Below are positions 15,174 to 23,841 of a stretch of 30,104 bases of DNA, piece by piece. How positions within the stretch are numbered: the stretch's first letter is position 1; every line of letters begins with the position of its first letter. Below the pieces are notes generated by a model. The model ran no database searches and was not told the origin of the DNA. It saw only the letters and a program-made list of their open reading frames with translations. The stretch is taken from assembly GCA_037147235.1 (NCBI GenBank), contig JBAWVO010000041.1, positions 1 to 30,104 of the forward strand. Direction: 5' to 3'. Position numbers and translations under genes: made by a program. Source of the DNA: JANXQG01 sp037147235 (GTDB taxonomy: Bacteria > Planctomycetota > Planctomycetia > Pirellulales > Thermoguttaceae).

Positions 15174-16931
15174 TCATTCCGCAGGGCTGAGGCGAATTGA
15201 TTCCAGGCTTGCCTTGTTGCGTTTTCCATCTACAAGCACTACGGTGATGGTGTGCTTGCCGGGTTGGTTAAATGTCAGCAAACCGAAGGGGTAGGCGTGA
15301 TAGACCGGCGATGAGTTCTGCTGGTTTTGAAGTTTGACGCCCTCATCGGTCTCGATTCCCCATACGAGACGGCCTTCGCCTTTGTAGATGAGTTCCAGCC
15401 GGTAGTCGCCCGGTTCGGCCACATCCACGGTCCACACGGCTTTGCCGGCAGATTTCCAGTCGCTGACCTGCGTGGCATGTTTCCATTCCCCGAACTTTTC
15501 CATCCAATCGATGCTTTTCTTGGTGGCGTTCTTCACCTCGGCAAACTCGACCAGCAAGGTGGCCGGGATGTTTGGATAGACGCCCAGCGTTGCGTCGACC
15601 TTGGGCGCGGCCTGCAATTTGACGGCGACCACCGCAGCGGGGCGATCCGGCGGCGCGGCCGGTACTCGCAGTTCCGTCCAGGTGCCCCGTTTCGTCCCTT
15701 GAACCGGAACCAACTTCCCATTGACAATGACACCGGCCTCCGCGATTTCCGTCTGTAGGCCAGGCAGGAGCAGCCGACCATCGGCAGGCCAATCGAAAAC
15801 GACAAGATTGAGCGTGTTCCCCACCGTCGTGACATCACCCCACGGCAGGGCGTGACCCCACGGTGAGGGACCGGCGGAGTAAACGACCTGCGGGTAACGC
15901 TTGATCCACTCGCCGGCTTTCACCAGATACTTGGCGACCTGGGCCGGCACTCGACCTTTGCCGTCCGGGCCGATGTTGAGAAGATAGGTTCCGCCACGGC
16001 CAACGGTCGAAACCAGCCGATGCAGAATCTCCTTTGAATCTTTCCAGTTTTGGTCGTACCATGCGTAGGACCACGAATCATTGGTGGTATCGCAAGCTTC
16101 CCAAAGTCCCTCGATGTTGCGCGGCGGCACTTCCATGTCGCCCTTGCTTTCGTAGTCGCCCATGCCGTGGCCGATGCGACTGCACAGCAGCGCGTTGGGC
16201 TGCGTCTTGCGGGCGAGGTCGGCCAATTCCACGACGAGTTCCTTCGGCATGTCGCCGGGCGTGTCGAACCAGATGAAATTCAGCGAGCCGTATTGCGTGC
16301 AGATTTCTTTCACCTGCGGGTAACATTTCTCTCGGAAATATTGTTTGAACGTGGCACGTGAGCCGTCGGGATTCTTTGACGGGCCGCCGTTGCCGCCGGG
16401 CGCGGTCCAGTCCTGGTTGTGCGAGTAGTAGAAGCCGAACCCGAGCCCGGCTTCCTTGCAGGCGGCAGCGAGTTCCTTCATCGGATCGCGATTGAATGGC
16501 GTGGCATCCACGATATTGAACGGATGCGCCGACTTGAACATGGCAAAACCCTCGTGATGTTTTGAGGTAATGATGATCCACTTCATCCCGGCTGCCTTCG
16601 CGACGCGCGCGATCTCACGGGCGTCAAACGATGTCGGGTTGAAATCTTTTGCCAGTGCCTTGTAATCGGCGTCGGAGATTCCCATCTGTCGTTTGATCCA
16701 TTCGCCGATGCCGTAAAAGGTCTCGTCATGCCACTGCCCGCCGAGATGGGAGAACAATCCCCAGTGGATGAACATTCCGTAATTGCCATCCCGGAAGAGC
16801 GCGACCCGGTCGGTCTTTTCGATACCGGCTTTCACCGTGGGATCGCCCCACATTTTGTTCATGGGCTCTTCGGCGCGTGCCAGGGTGATAGTCGTTGAAA
16901 GAAGTGCAAGGAGGTAGATGATTTTTTTCAT
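15174..16931 (-). CDS. Secreted alpha-L-fucosidase (GH29)
   Basis: Exo-glycosidase that releases L-fucose from glycans by a retaining mechanism, probably in the periplasm or outside the cell. Residues 1-20 form a signal peptide (MKKIIYLLALLSTTITLARA). The GH29 barrel shows GMFIHWGLFSHLGG (52-65), TSKHHEGFAMF (122-132), FYYSHNQDW (167-175) and the nucleophile Asp223 in FIWFDTPGD. The C-terminal part (from about 350) is beta-rich: a GH29 C-terminal domain and then a carbohydrate-binding-like module (about 450-585). The start lies 48 bases after the stop of the alpha-2-macroglobulin gene on the same strand, so they may share a transcript. The ATG has no clear Shine-Dalgarno. Confidence 0.95.
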   Translation of the reverse strand: MKKIIYLLALLSTTITLARAEEPMNKMWGDPTVKAGIEKTDRVALFRDGNYGMFIHWGLFSHLGGQWHDETFYGIGEWIKRQMGISDADYKALAKDFNPTSFDAREIARVAKAAGMKWIIITSKHHEGFAMFKSAHPFNIVDATPFNRDPMKELAAACKEAGLGFGFYYSHNQDWTAPGGNGGPSKNPDGSRATFKQYFREKCYPQVKEICTQYGSLNFIWFDTPGDMPKELVVELADLARKTQPNALLCSRIGHGMGDYESKGDMEVPPRNIEGLWEACDTTNDSWSYAWYDQNWKDSKEILHRLVSTVGRGGTYLLNIGPDGKGRVPAQVAKYLVKAGEWIKRYPQVVYSAGPSPWGHALPWGDVTTVGNTLNLVVFDWPADGRLLLPGLQTEIAEAGVIVNGKLVPVQGTKRGTWTELRVPAAPPDRPAAVVAVKLQAAPKVDATLGVYPNIPATLLVEFAEVKNATKKSIDWMEKFGEWKHATQVSDWKSAGKAVWTVDVAEPGDYRLELIYKGEGRLVWGIETDEGVKLQNQQNSSPVYHAYPFGLLTFNQPGKHTITVVLVDGKRNKASLESIRLSPAE

Positions 16932-16979
16932 GATCTGGTTCTTGGGATTATTTAGGATAGTACCGGCCTTTTGGCCATC

Positions 16980-19900
16980 CTACTTTGCCTCGATCCACAA
17001 ACTCTCGGAGTGGCTGTTAAACTCCGGCGCGTACATGCACTGGATGGCGGCAAAACCGCTCTGATACTTGCCGCGATGAACGACGCGGGTGGAATACTCA
17101 AAAACATAGGTGCCCTTGGGCAGATAGTCGATGAAGAAATGGCTCGCCGTGTCGCGGGTCGTCTCGTAATAGCCCAGGCCGTCCTGATACTTATAGTGCG
17201 AGAGGACATTGACCGGCTCGGTGCCCGCGCCGCGATGGTCTTTCAAGTGGATGTACTCCATGTCGCGGTCGGTCCGGAGCACGATCCGCACCACAAGCTC
17301 ATCGCCCACCTTGACCGGCCCTTGGACGAGTTCGAGTACAGGCCCCTTCTTCGTGTCCTGCCGGGTGTAGAGTGTCTTGGTTAGCTTCAACGGCGTGCCT
17401 TCATAGGCCGTGACCTTGCTCATATCTTCCAGGTATTGCCAATGGACGCTACCCCAAGCGACGCCCTGGTCAATCTTCTTCACGGTGATCTGCCCCATCT
17501 CGGGCTTGATCTCGCCGCGAACGAACTTCTGCTCGTAGAAACCGGTGCCGGCCTCGACCTTCTCGGGCTGGATCACGTTGCCGCCGAGGCTGACTTCGAC
17601 CAGTTCGTCGGACGCGAGCACGTTGCTGCCGCGGAGCAGCAGGGCATAGACGGCGTCGGCCGTGGCCTTGGTCGTCTTCCAATCCTGCGTCTGCTTTTGT
17701 TTGAGCAGCCAGACCTTGCAATCCTCGACCGCTTTCTGGTCGTCCATCACTTCGTCGAATGCCTCGATCATCATGGCCTGGGTCTCGATCGGGGCGCGAT
17801 ACCACCAGAACGATAGCTCGGTGTCGCGCCAGAACATGCCCAGCTCTTCGTCGCTGACGCTCCGCTCCTTGATCGAGCGCATGATCCCCTGGGCGGCTGG
17901 CTTGTCGGCAAAACGCTTCAACGCCACGGCCAGATGGGCCTGCGACTGCCGGTCGGCCAACGCCAGCCAATGCTTGCGGGCCTGGCCAAGGAAGTAATCG
18001 ACCGCCTCCTTGGCCTGTGGGGCAATTGGCTGGTCTTCGAGGAAGAAGCTGCGGCCATAGAGATAGAATGCGATCGTTTGGCTAAGGTGATTGTCGTCCT
18101 TGTGGCCATGGCGGAGGATTTCACGGTAGATCTCGTCAATCCAGCCGTCGAGCCGGGCCAGCGATTTGACCGCCGGCTGCATGTCGAGTTTCACGCCCAG
18201 GTGCCGGATGCGGCCGAAGCCGGTAGTGATATAGAGCGTGATGTATTCGTTCGGCGGGCCGCCGGGGAACCAGGGCCAAGCCCCATTCTGATACTGACCT
18301 TCGGCCAGTTTCTTCATCGCTCGGGCCGTCTCGTCGTTGAGCCGATTGTCTTCAAAGAGGATGCCCACGTTCCGCCGGGCCTGGCTCTCGGACTGGGCCT
18401 GGCGAACCCAGGGCGTTTCTTCCAGCAGGACCGACTTGAGGTCTTGGTTCTTCTCCAGCGGACTGTCCAAGGCGGGCGTGCCGCGCCATTGCTCGAAGAC
18501 GCGATGGATTTTTGGATCGCTGTTGGCGATGTGCCGGGCCAAGGCGTTGGCATAGAGCCGATTAAACGTCTGCTCGTAACACTCGTGGGGATACTCCATA
18601 AGGTAGGGCAAGGCCATGACCGCGTACCACGATGGGTTCGAGACCATTTGCACCGTCAAGCTCTGGCTCTGCAAGGTTTTGGATTCGCCCGATTTCAACA
18701 GTCGGTCAAACTTAAAGTTCTTCGTTTGCGGGCCGCGAATGGGCAGCGGCAGCGATTCGGTGACCAGCGTGCGGCGGACCAGCACCGGCAGCAGGCCCTC
18801 CTCGCCGTCGGAGATGCGGCCGGTTGAGCCGACGGCCTTGTAGCTGATCGCCCCGCCGGACGAAGAATCGGGAATCGTTAGCTTCCACGAGAAGCTGCGA
18901 GACTCCTTAGCCGCCAACTCGAAGCCCTGATCGGTCGTCGTGTTGCCGAGGTAGGCATCGATCGATTTTGCGGTGCGGGCGTTGGCAAAGCTCAGCCGCA
19001 CGGTGCCGTTCTGCCGGGTCGCCGACTGGTTGGTGACCTTGACGGTGAATTCCAGCACGTCACCTTCGCGCAGGAACCGCGGCGGATTGGGTTGGACCAT
19101 GAGATCCTTGGCAGTCACCGTTGTGTCCGTCAGCAGGCCGCCGCGCAACTCGGCATCGTGGGCGAAACCGAGAAGTTTCCACTTGGTCAAAGCCTCGGGC
19201 ATGGTGAATTCGAGCTTCACCTTGCCTTCGGAGTCGGAGAGCAAATGCGGGAAGAAGAAAGCCGTTTCGTTGAGGTTCTTTCTTGCCGCGACCTGGCTCA
19301 AATCAGGCCCCGGCCCGGGCCGACCTCCGCCGCCCTTGCCCTCGCCAGCCTGCTTGTCCTGCTGATCGCCTTCTCGTTTTTCTGCCAGTTTCGGTTCCGC
19401 CATGCCATTGGTAGCCATTCCGACGCGATCTAAATCTGCCGGGGCGTCGGCCTTCGCGGACTCTTCCATCGCCTGGCCGCGTCGCATCGGGGCAGCCGCG
19501 GCCATAGGGGCCATCACTGCGCCGCGAGCCATCATTGAACCGTGTCCATTCTTCGCCATCCCAAGACCACGATCGCCAAAGTAACCATAGCCCCATAGAT
19601 CGACCGTGATGCTCGACGGCAGCGAACGGTAGGTAATTTGCACATTTCTCTGGTCCAAGGGCCAGCCGCCCTGGAGTTGGTTGAGGTACTTAGCCATATT
19701 CTCGAACTGGTAGCTGATACGGCTCCAGTCCTGGCGGAAGACGCCGAAGCCGGACTGCCAGTTGTGCGGCAGGTAGGCATCCAGCGACTGGTCGTAAAGG
19801 GCAGCAACCATTTCGGCCACCGCTTTCTTGGCGTCGGGGCCGCTGATCACGGCGGTCCAGGTTTCTTTTTGCCCCGGCTCCAGCTTGGAGACGAAATGTT

Positions 19901-22900
19901 CCCATTTCACGGTCAGATTCTTGTTGGACCAGGGCACATCGACGTGGCGGGATTCGAGATAGCCGCGGTTCTCGCGAACCATCGTCACGCGGAGCGTGAA
20001 ACCGCCTCGCATGGCCTCCGTCACCGCTTGCTTGACGGGCTGCTGGGTAGCTCCCGATTCGGTCCAGAAGCTTTGCAACAGCTTGCCGCGATGTTCAATC
20101 TCGATGAACGCCCTGGCATGATCGTAACCGCTTCCCCAAAGGGCCATGAACTCATCGCCCGGCTCCAGCGACCATTTCGGTCCGGCCACGAGGTTCGGGA
20201 TCTTGATGGGGAATGCCTTGGCCTCGGGGGCCAGGATACTCAAGGGGAGCAGGGCAACGATTTTCTTGCCAAAACGGTCCTGCGTTTCAAACTTGGCGCG
20301 ATAGGCCCCAGCGTCGAGCGTGGTCGTCCAGCTTGTGCGGCCTGTAGCGTCGGTCGTGAGGCCCTGTTCCGCGACGAGTTCACCTAGTTCCCATGTGTTC
20401 GGATTGGCCGCATCCGGTGCTTGCGTATTGGCTCCCCTCGCCTGCGGATTCGCTTGCGGTTTCGCAGTTCTTGCAGGTCTCACCATGCCGCGAAACCTCG
20501 GCTGATAAATTGGCCGCACGCCTAGAATATCAGGTCGCACGACCTTTTCCGGCTGCTTGAGGCGATATATCTTGAGTGCGCCTTCGGCCTTTTGCGGCTC
20601 GCCGTCGAGCGTGGTCGTGACCAGTGCGATCTCGACCGCTTTGCCGGACGTAAGCCAATCGCCTGCGCTGAGCGAAGCCCGCAGGGCCGTGTAGCCAGCC
20701 TGCACCATGCGCTGTGAAGAACGGGTTTCGCCGTTGGTATCGGTCACGTCGGCGAAGACTTCGTACTGGAAGATCGGCTCGTCTTTCTCGGCGATCGAAA
20801 GGTCCGGCTTGGCGATGAACTGAATCTTGAACGAGCCGTCGGCCTGGGTTTCGGCCGTGCCGTGGGTGATCTCCTGCGAGCCTGATTGCGGCATCCGCCA
20901 AGCAAAGCACCAATACCACCAGTCGGGATAGCGGACCTGACGCACGACGCGATAGCGAATTTTTGCCCCGCCGACCGCCGCGCCGGTGTAGGCGATGGCC
21001 TTGCCTTCAAGCTGGACCTCGCCGCCGAGTCGGGCGGCGGTCTTTGGCACGTCAAGCGTGACCTGGAACTTGGGCCGCTTGTATTCTTCAACACTCACCC
21101 AAGTATTGCCGGGCATACCGGCTGAGCTGATCATCATACGGCCCATCAGCCGGTCCCGTGGGGCGGTAAAATTGCCGCTGAAGGAACCGTAGTCGTTCGT
21201 GCCGGGCGACTGCCGGGCGATTTCCTTGCCGTTGACGTCGGTGAAGACGACGTTGACCTTCTCGTTCGGCAGAACCTTGTAGTTGTCGCCCTCTTGATCG
21301 ACAAGAATGACGATCCCTTTGTAATAGATCGTTTGGCCGGGGCGGTAGAGCGACCGGTCGGTGAAGAAGATGACCTGCTTCTGCGGAATCTGCCGGAAGT
21401 CACTGACATTGGGATAGAGGTTGTTGGCCGTGGCAAGTTCCTGGCCCGCGTGAGTGACGTAGAGCAGGTTATTGTGGTTGAGGATGCCTTCAACCGAAAA
21501 CTGGCCGTTACGGTCGGTCTTGGTTTTTGCACCGGTGGTGAAGTGGCCGTTCCAATCCCAGGCGTAGTTCTGTACTTCGGCCCCTTCGATCGGCTCGCCG
21601 GAGGCCGCATCGAGTACAAAACCGCCGAAATGACCGTCCGTGTTTTGCTGCCGGACAATCAGGGCCAGCTTGCTCACCCAGAGGTCCGTGTACGAAACCA
21701 CATTGTTCGACGCACTGAAACTTGGATCGTGGCTGGCCAGCAGGTAATAGGAGCCGGACTTCAGATCCTTCGGTGCGGGAAGATCCTCGACCCGCTGCTG
21801 GTAATCTTCGGTCGCCGGCAGGTCGGCTGACCAGGCCAGATCGGGCTTCGCGGCCAAAAGGGCCTTTCGCCGGGCGTCGTCGAGCCATTCACCACGATAC
21901 TGACCGCCCTTGAATTTCGCAAGCCAGTTCTCGTGAACCAGACGGAAGTAAACCTTCGTCAGATTGCGATAGGTGACGCGGATCGAAGGCGACGGATCGT
22001 TCCATACCCGTTCCGTCGTAATGCTGGCCGACTTCGACTCGATCTGCTTCATGAGGTTGTAACAAAGATTGCCGCCGGGCGTGTTTGCAAATGCCTGAGC
22101 ACCCTGCTCGGCCAAGTCATGGGCCTCGACCAACGAGCCTTCCTGCTGCAAGACGCTGGCCCAGCGGAAACGGGCGATGGCCGAGATCGGATGGTCGCCC
22201 CATTGCTTCACAAAACGCTGCAAAGAGGCTTTGTAGAGCGTGGCCTTCTCCTCGCCCACGGCCTTGTTGTTGCCGAAGGTCAGCCGCTCAAGGTCGGCAT
22301 CCAGCAGGGCTGATTTGTCCTCGTCGTTCTCATGGAAGCGGAGCAGTTGCTGGTAAAGCCGGATCGCCTTGAGCGTGGTCGAATCGCTATCGCTGCCCCC
22401 AATCTTCCAAGCAACAAACTCCCCGACGGGCCGGAAGATAGGACTGTCGGCCAAAAGCTCAAAAGCGTCTTCGGCCTTGGTTGCCGCCTGTTCACCCGAG
22501 TTGTAGAACTCCAATGCCTGATGGGCCACGAAGTCGTAGAGTGTCGGCCGGTAACTATCGGGCATGGTGCCTTTGCTCAAAAGATCGTCAAATGCCTGCA
22601 CGGGAATCTTCTTGAGCTGCTCCTCGGCGGCAAGGGCTTTTTGAAAATGCTTGTCGATCTCGGCGAAGAGCCGCGGCAGATCCCATGTGGTAAAATCCTT
22701 GCCCGGCGCGGCCGCCGTGGCCGAACGCTGCATGAACCGCCAGCGGTTGTGCTGGAAGTATTGCCAGTACCAGTCGGCCTGAACGACCTCCAGCATCGGC
22801 TGCATCTCGACGGGGGCCTTGGTGATTTCGGCATCCAGGCGGATGATTTTTTCTTCCGGCTTGTTCCCCTGGATGGTCCCTTCCAGGGCGATCTTGCGGC

Positions 22901-23105
22901 CGATGGCCTTGATGGCGACGGGGTAGTTCTTTTCGGCCATCGCCCCGGCGAGGATCGGCTGAAGCTGCTCGATGGCCGTCTTCGGCAAGCCCTGCTGCAC
23001 GGCCTCATCGACTTTTTTCCATTGGGCATCCCACTTATCCGCGGGAGCAATCTGGGGGGCCATCAAAACCGCGCTGAGAAAAAGAGTGGCTGAAAGGGTT
23101 TTCAT
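16980..23105 (-). CDS. Secreted bacterial alpha-2-macroglobulin family protein
   Basis: Large protease-trap-like protein of 2041 residues. The ATG at 23105 is chosen over an in-frame ATG at 23309: it begins a signal peptide (MKTLSATLFLSAVLMAPQIAPA) and has AAGGAA seven bases upstream, while the longer start would read through a repeat. The N-terminal 450 residues are helical, TPR-like. Macroglobulin domains follow, with the family motif DRSLYRPGQTIYYKG near 580. A Met/Ala/Gly/Lys-rich low-complexity stretch at about 1180-1275 occupies the place of a bait region. After it comes the conserved ETAFFFPHLLSDSEGKVKLEFTMPEALTKW. The thioester motif is Cys1509-Tyr-Glu-Gln1512, so a Cys-Gln thioester can form. 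No lipobox is seen, unlike E. coli YfhM, so it is probably free in the periplasm or secreted. No penicillin-binding protein 1C gene, its usual partner in proteobacteria, is adjacent. Confidence 0.93.
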   Translation of the reverse strand: MKTLSATLFLSAVLMAPQIAPADKWDAQWKKVDEAVQQGLPKTAIEQLQPILAGAMAEKNYPVAIKAIGRKIALEGTIQGNKPEEKIIRLDAEITKAPVEMQPMLEVVQADWYWQYFQHNRWRFMQRSATAAAPGKDFTTWDLPRLFAEIDKHFQKALAAEEQLKKIPVQAFDDLLSKGTMPDSYRPTLYDFVAHQALEFYNSGEQAATKAEDAFELLADSPIFRPVGEFVAWKIGGSDSDSTTLKAIRLYQQLLRFHENDEDKSALLDADLERLTFGNNKAVGEEKATLYKASLQRFVKQWGDHPISAIARFRWASVLQQEGSLVEAHDLAEQGAQAFANTPGGNLCYNLMKQIESKSASITTERVWNDPSPSIRVTYRNLTKVYFRLVHENWLAKFKGGQYRGEWLDDARRKALLAAKPDLAWSADLPATEDYQQRVEDLPAPKDLKSGSYYLLASHDPSFSASNNVVSYTDLWVSKLALIVRQQNTDGHFGGFVLDAASGEPIEGAEVQNYAWDWNGHFTTGAKTKTDRNGQFSVEGILNHNNLLYVTHAGQELATANNLYPNVSDFRQIPQKQVIFFTDRSLYRPGQTIYYKGIVILVDQEGDNYKVLPNEKVNVVFTDVNGKEIARQSPGTNDYGSFSGNFTAPRDRLMGRMMISSAGMPGNTWVSVEEYKRPKFQVTLDVPKTAARLGGEVQLEGKAIAYTGAAVGGAKIRYRVVRQVRYPDWWYWCFAWRMPQSGSQEITHGTAETQADGSFKIQFIAKPDLSIAEKDEPIFQYEVFADVTDTNGETRSSQRMVQAGYTALRASLSAGDWLTSGKAVEIALVTTTLDGEPQKAEGALKIYRLKQPEKVVRPDILGVRPIYQPRFRGMVRPARTAKPQANPQARGANTQAPDAANPNTWELGELVAEQGLTTDATGRTSWTTTLDAGAYRAKFETQDRFGKKIVALLPLSILAPEAKAFPIKIPNLVAGPKWSLEPGDEFMALWGSGYDHARAFIEIEHRGKLLQSFWTESGATQQPVKQAVTEAMRGGFTLRVTMVRENRGYLESRHVDVPWSNKNLTVKWEHFVSKLEPGQKETWTAVISGPDAKKAVAEMVAALYDQSLDAYLPHNWQSGFGVFRQDWSRISYQFENMAKYLNQLQGGWPLDQRNVQITYRSLPSSITVDLWGYGYFGDRGLGMAKNGHGSMMARGAVMAPMAAAAPMRRGQAMEESAKADAPADLDRVGMATNGMAEPKLAEKREGDQQDKQAGEGKGGGGRPGPGPDLSQVAARKNLNETAFFFPHLLSDSEGKVKLEFTMPEALTKWKLLGFAHDAELRGGLLTDTTVTAKDLMVQPNPPRFLREGDVLEFTVKVTNQSATRQNGTVRLSFANARTAKSIDAYLGNTTTDQGFELAAKESRSFSWKLTIPDSSSGGAISYKAVGSTGRISDGEEGLLPVLVRRTLVTESLPLPIRGPQTKNFKFDRLLKSGESKTLQSQSLTVQMVSNPSWYAVMALPYLMEYPHECYEQTFNRLYANALARHIANSDPKIHRVFEQWRGTPALDSPLEKNQDLKSVLLEETPWVRQAQSESQARRNVGILFEDNRLNDETARAMKKLAEGQYQNGAWPWFPGGPPNEYITLYITTGFGRIRHLGVKLDMQPAVKSLARLDGWIDEIYREILRHGHKDDNHLSQTIAFYLYGRSFFLEDQPIAPQAKEAVDYFLGQARKHWLALADRQSQAHLAVALKRFADKPAAQGIMRSIKERSVSDEELGMFWRDTELSFWWYRAPIETQAMMIEAFDEVMDDQKAVEDCKVWLLKQKQTQDWKTTKATADAVYALLLRGSNVLASDELVEVSLGGNVIQPEKVEAGTGFYEQKFVRGEIKPEMGQITVKKIDQGVAWGSVHWQYLEDMSKVTAYEGTPLKLTKTLYTRQDTKKGPVLELVQGPVKVGDELVVRIVLRTDRDMEYIHLKDHRGAGTEPVNVLSHYKYQDGLGYYETTRDTASHFFIDYLPKGTYVFEYSTRVVHRGKYQSGFAAIQCMYAPEFNSHSESLWIEAK

Positions 23106-23146
23106 CGTAGGTTCCTTGCCGAATTTGGGGGGATTGTGGGGGTATG

Positions 23147-23267
23147 TATACTGCTCGCGGTTGAGACTGACACTAACCCGAAGCGCGAGCGAGGTTGCTA
23201 AGTCGTTGCCTCGCTTGCGCTTCGGGCTGGTATGGATTGGGACAATCTCAACCGCGGACAGTATAGT
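23147..23267. repeat. Inverted-repeat element in the alpha-2-macroglobulin promoter region
   Basis: Terminal repeats TATACTG...CGCGGTTGAG on the left (23147-23165) and their complement on the right (23247-23267) differ by a two-base swap. Inside is a second, long stem: CCCGAAGCGCGAGCGAGG (23177-23194) pairs with CCTCGCTTGCGCTTCGGG (23209-23226). The right terminal repeat is identical over 21 bases to 30031-30051 in the opposite orientation. The element is about 40 bases from the start codon, so it lies in the 5' leader or promoter. Confidence 0.8.
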
Positions 23268-23386
23268 ATCCGCAGCCAATAGACGCACCACGGACAGGGA
23301 AAGTTCCATACCGTCTCAAACAAAATGGTCAGCCCATGATTTTAGCCGATGGGAAGGACACAAGGCAATCGGCCTCATTTGGATTG

Positions 23387-23490
23387 CGGGAATTTATTCC
23401 CGTTTTTCACCCCCGGCCGCGAAGCGGCCCTACGTAGAACGGAATTCATTCCGTTTGCCAAAATAGGTAAGGCAATGGAATAAATTCCAT
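23387..23490. repeat. Cluster of GGAAT-ATTCC hairpins
   Basis: Three short palindromes of one type follow each other: CGGGAATTTATTCCCG (23387-23402), AACGGAATTCATTCCGTT (23438-23455) and ATGGAATAAATTCCAT (23475-23490). All keep the core GGAAT/ATTCC with different flanking pairs. Between the first two lies another hairpin, GGCCGC-GAA-GCGGCC (about 23415-23429). The first is followed by TTTTT and could work as a terminator on the + strand, but no gene on that strand ends here. Confidence 0.7.
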
Positions 23491-23841
23491 CTTCCTGTCT
23501 TTGCCCTTTTCGTGTCTTTCGTGTCTTTCGTGGTCCCCTCCCCTTCTTTCTCCCATCCGTGCCCATCTGCGTTATCCGTGGTCAATCTTCCCCCGTTTTC
23601 AAGGAGAATTTACCGCAGAGGAACGCAGAGAATAGAATCTTTCTTTTGCGCTCCCTTGCGGTGAATCCTAATAAATTCTTTCGGCAGAAATATAGGGGGA
23701 AAAAGATAGAAAGCAACGAACCCCAGATGACACAAATGGGCGCGGATGAGGGAAGATAAATTTTCCGTACTCCAAATTGAAATTGGCGAGCGAATGAACT
23801 ATGATGCAAGGAACTGAATTTCTAACCGCAGGAGCCTTCCC

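Larger units (their letters stand above)
23106..23841. other. Long repeat-rich intergenic region between divergent genes
   Basis: This 736-base stretch separates the divergent alpha-2-macroglobulin and DUF1080 genes. From left to right it contains an inverted-repeat element (23147-23267), a cluster of hairpins (23387-23490), a short tandem repeat of CGTGTCTTT (about 23509-23533), and AT-richer filler of semi-repetitive phrases. One is TACCGCAGAGGAACGCAGAG (23611-23630), with a weak inverted partner near 23648-23668. Short open frames here have no start signal and run through repeats. I find no gene. Confidence 0.7.

Noticed and set aside
16945..16980. Terminator between the alpha-2-macroglobulin and fucosidase genes
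   Set aside because: Only a four-base GGCC stem is present and no T-run follows, so it is not supported.
17934..18827. 297-residue open frame on the + strand
   Set aside because: It is antisense to the thioester region of the alpha-2-macroglobulin and has no family features.
23106..23309. Longer N-terminus for the alpha-2-macroglobulin
   Set aside because: It is read through a repeat element; the start at 23105 has a signal peptide and a ribosome site.
23509..23533. Possible CRISPR-like or direct-repeat array
   Set aside because: It is a contiguous tandem repeat of about nine bases without spacers.
23559..23809. Overlapping short open frames of 66 and 75 residues on both strands
   Set aside because: They run through semi-repetitive intergenic phrases and have no start signal or domain.
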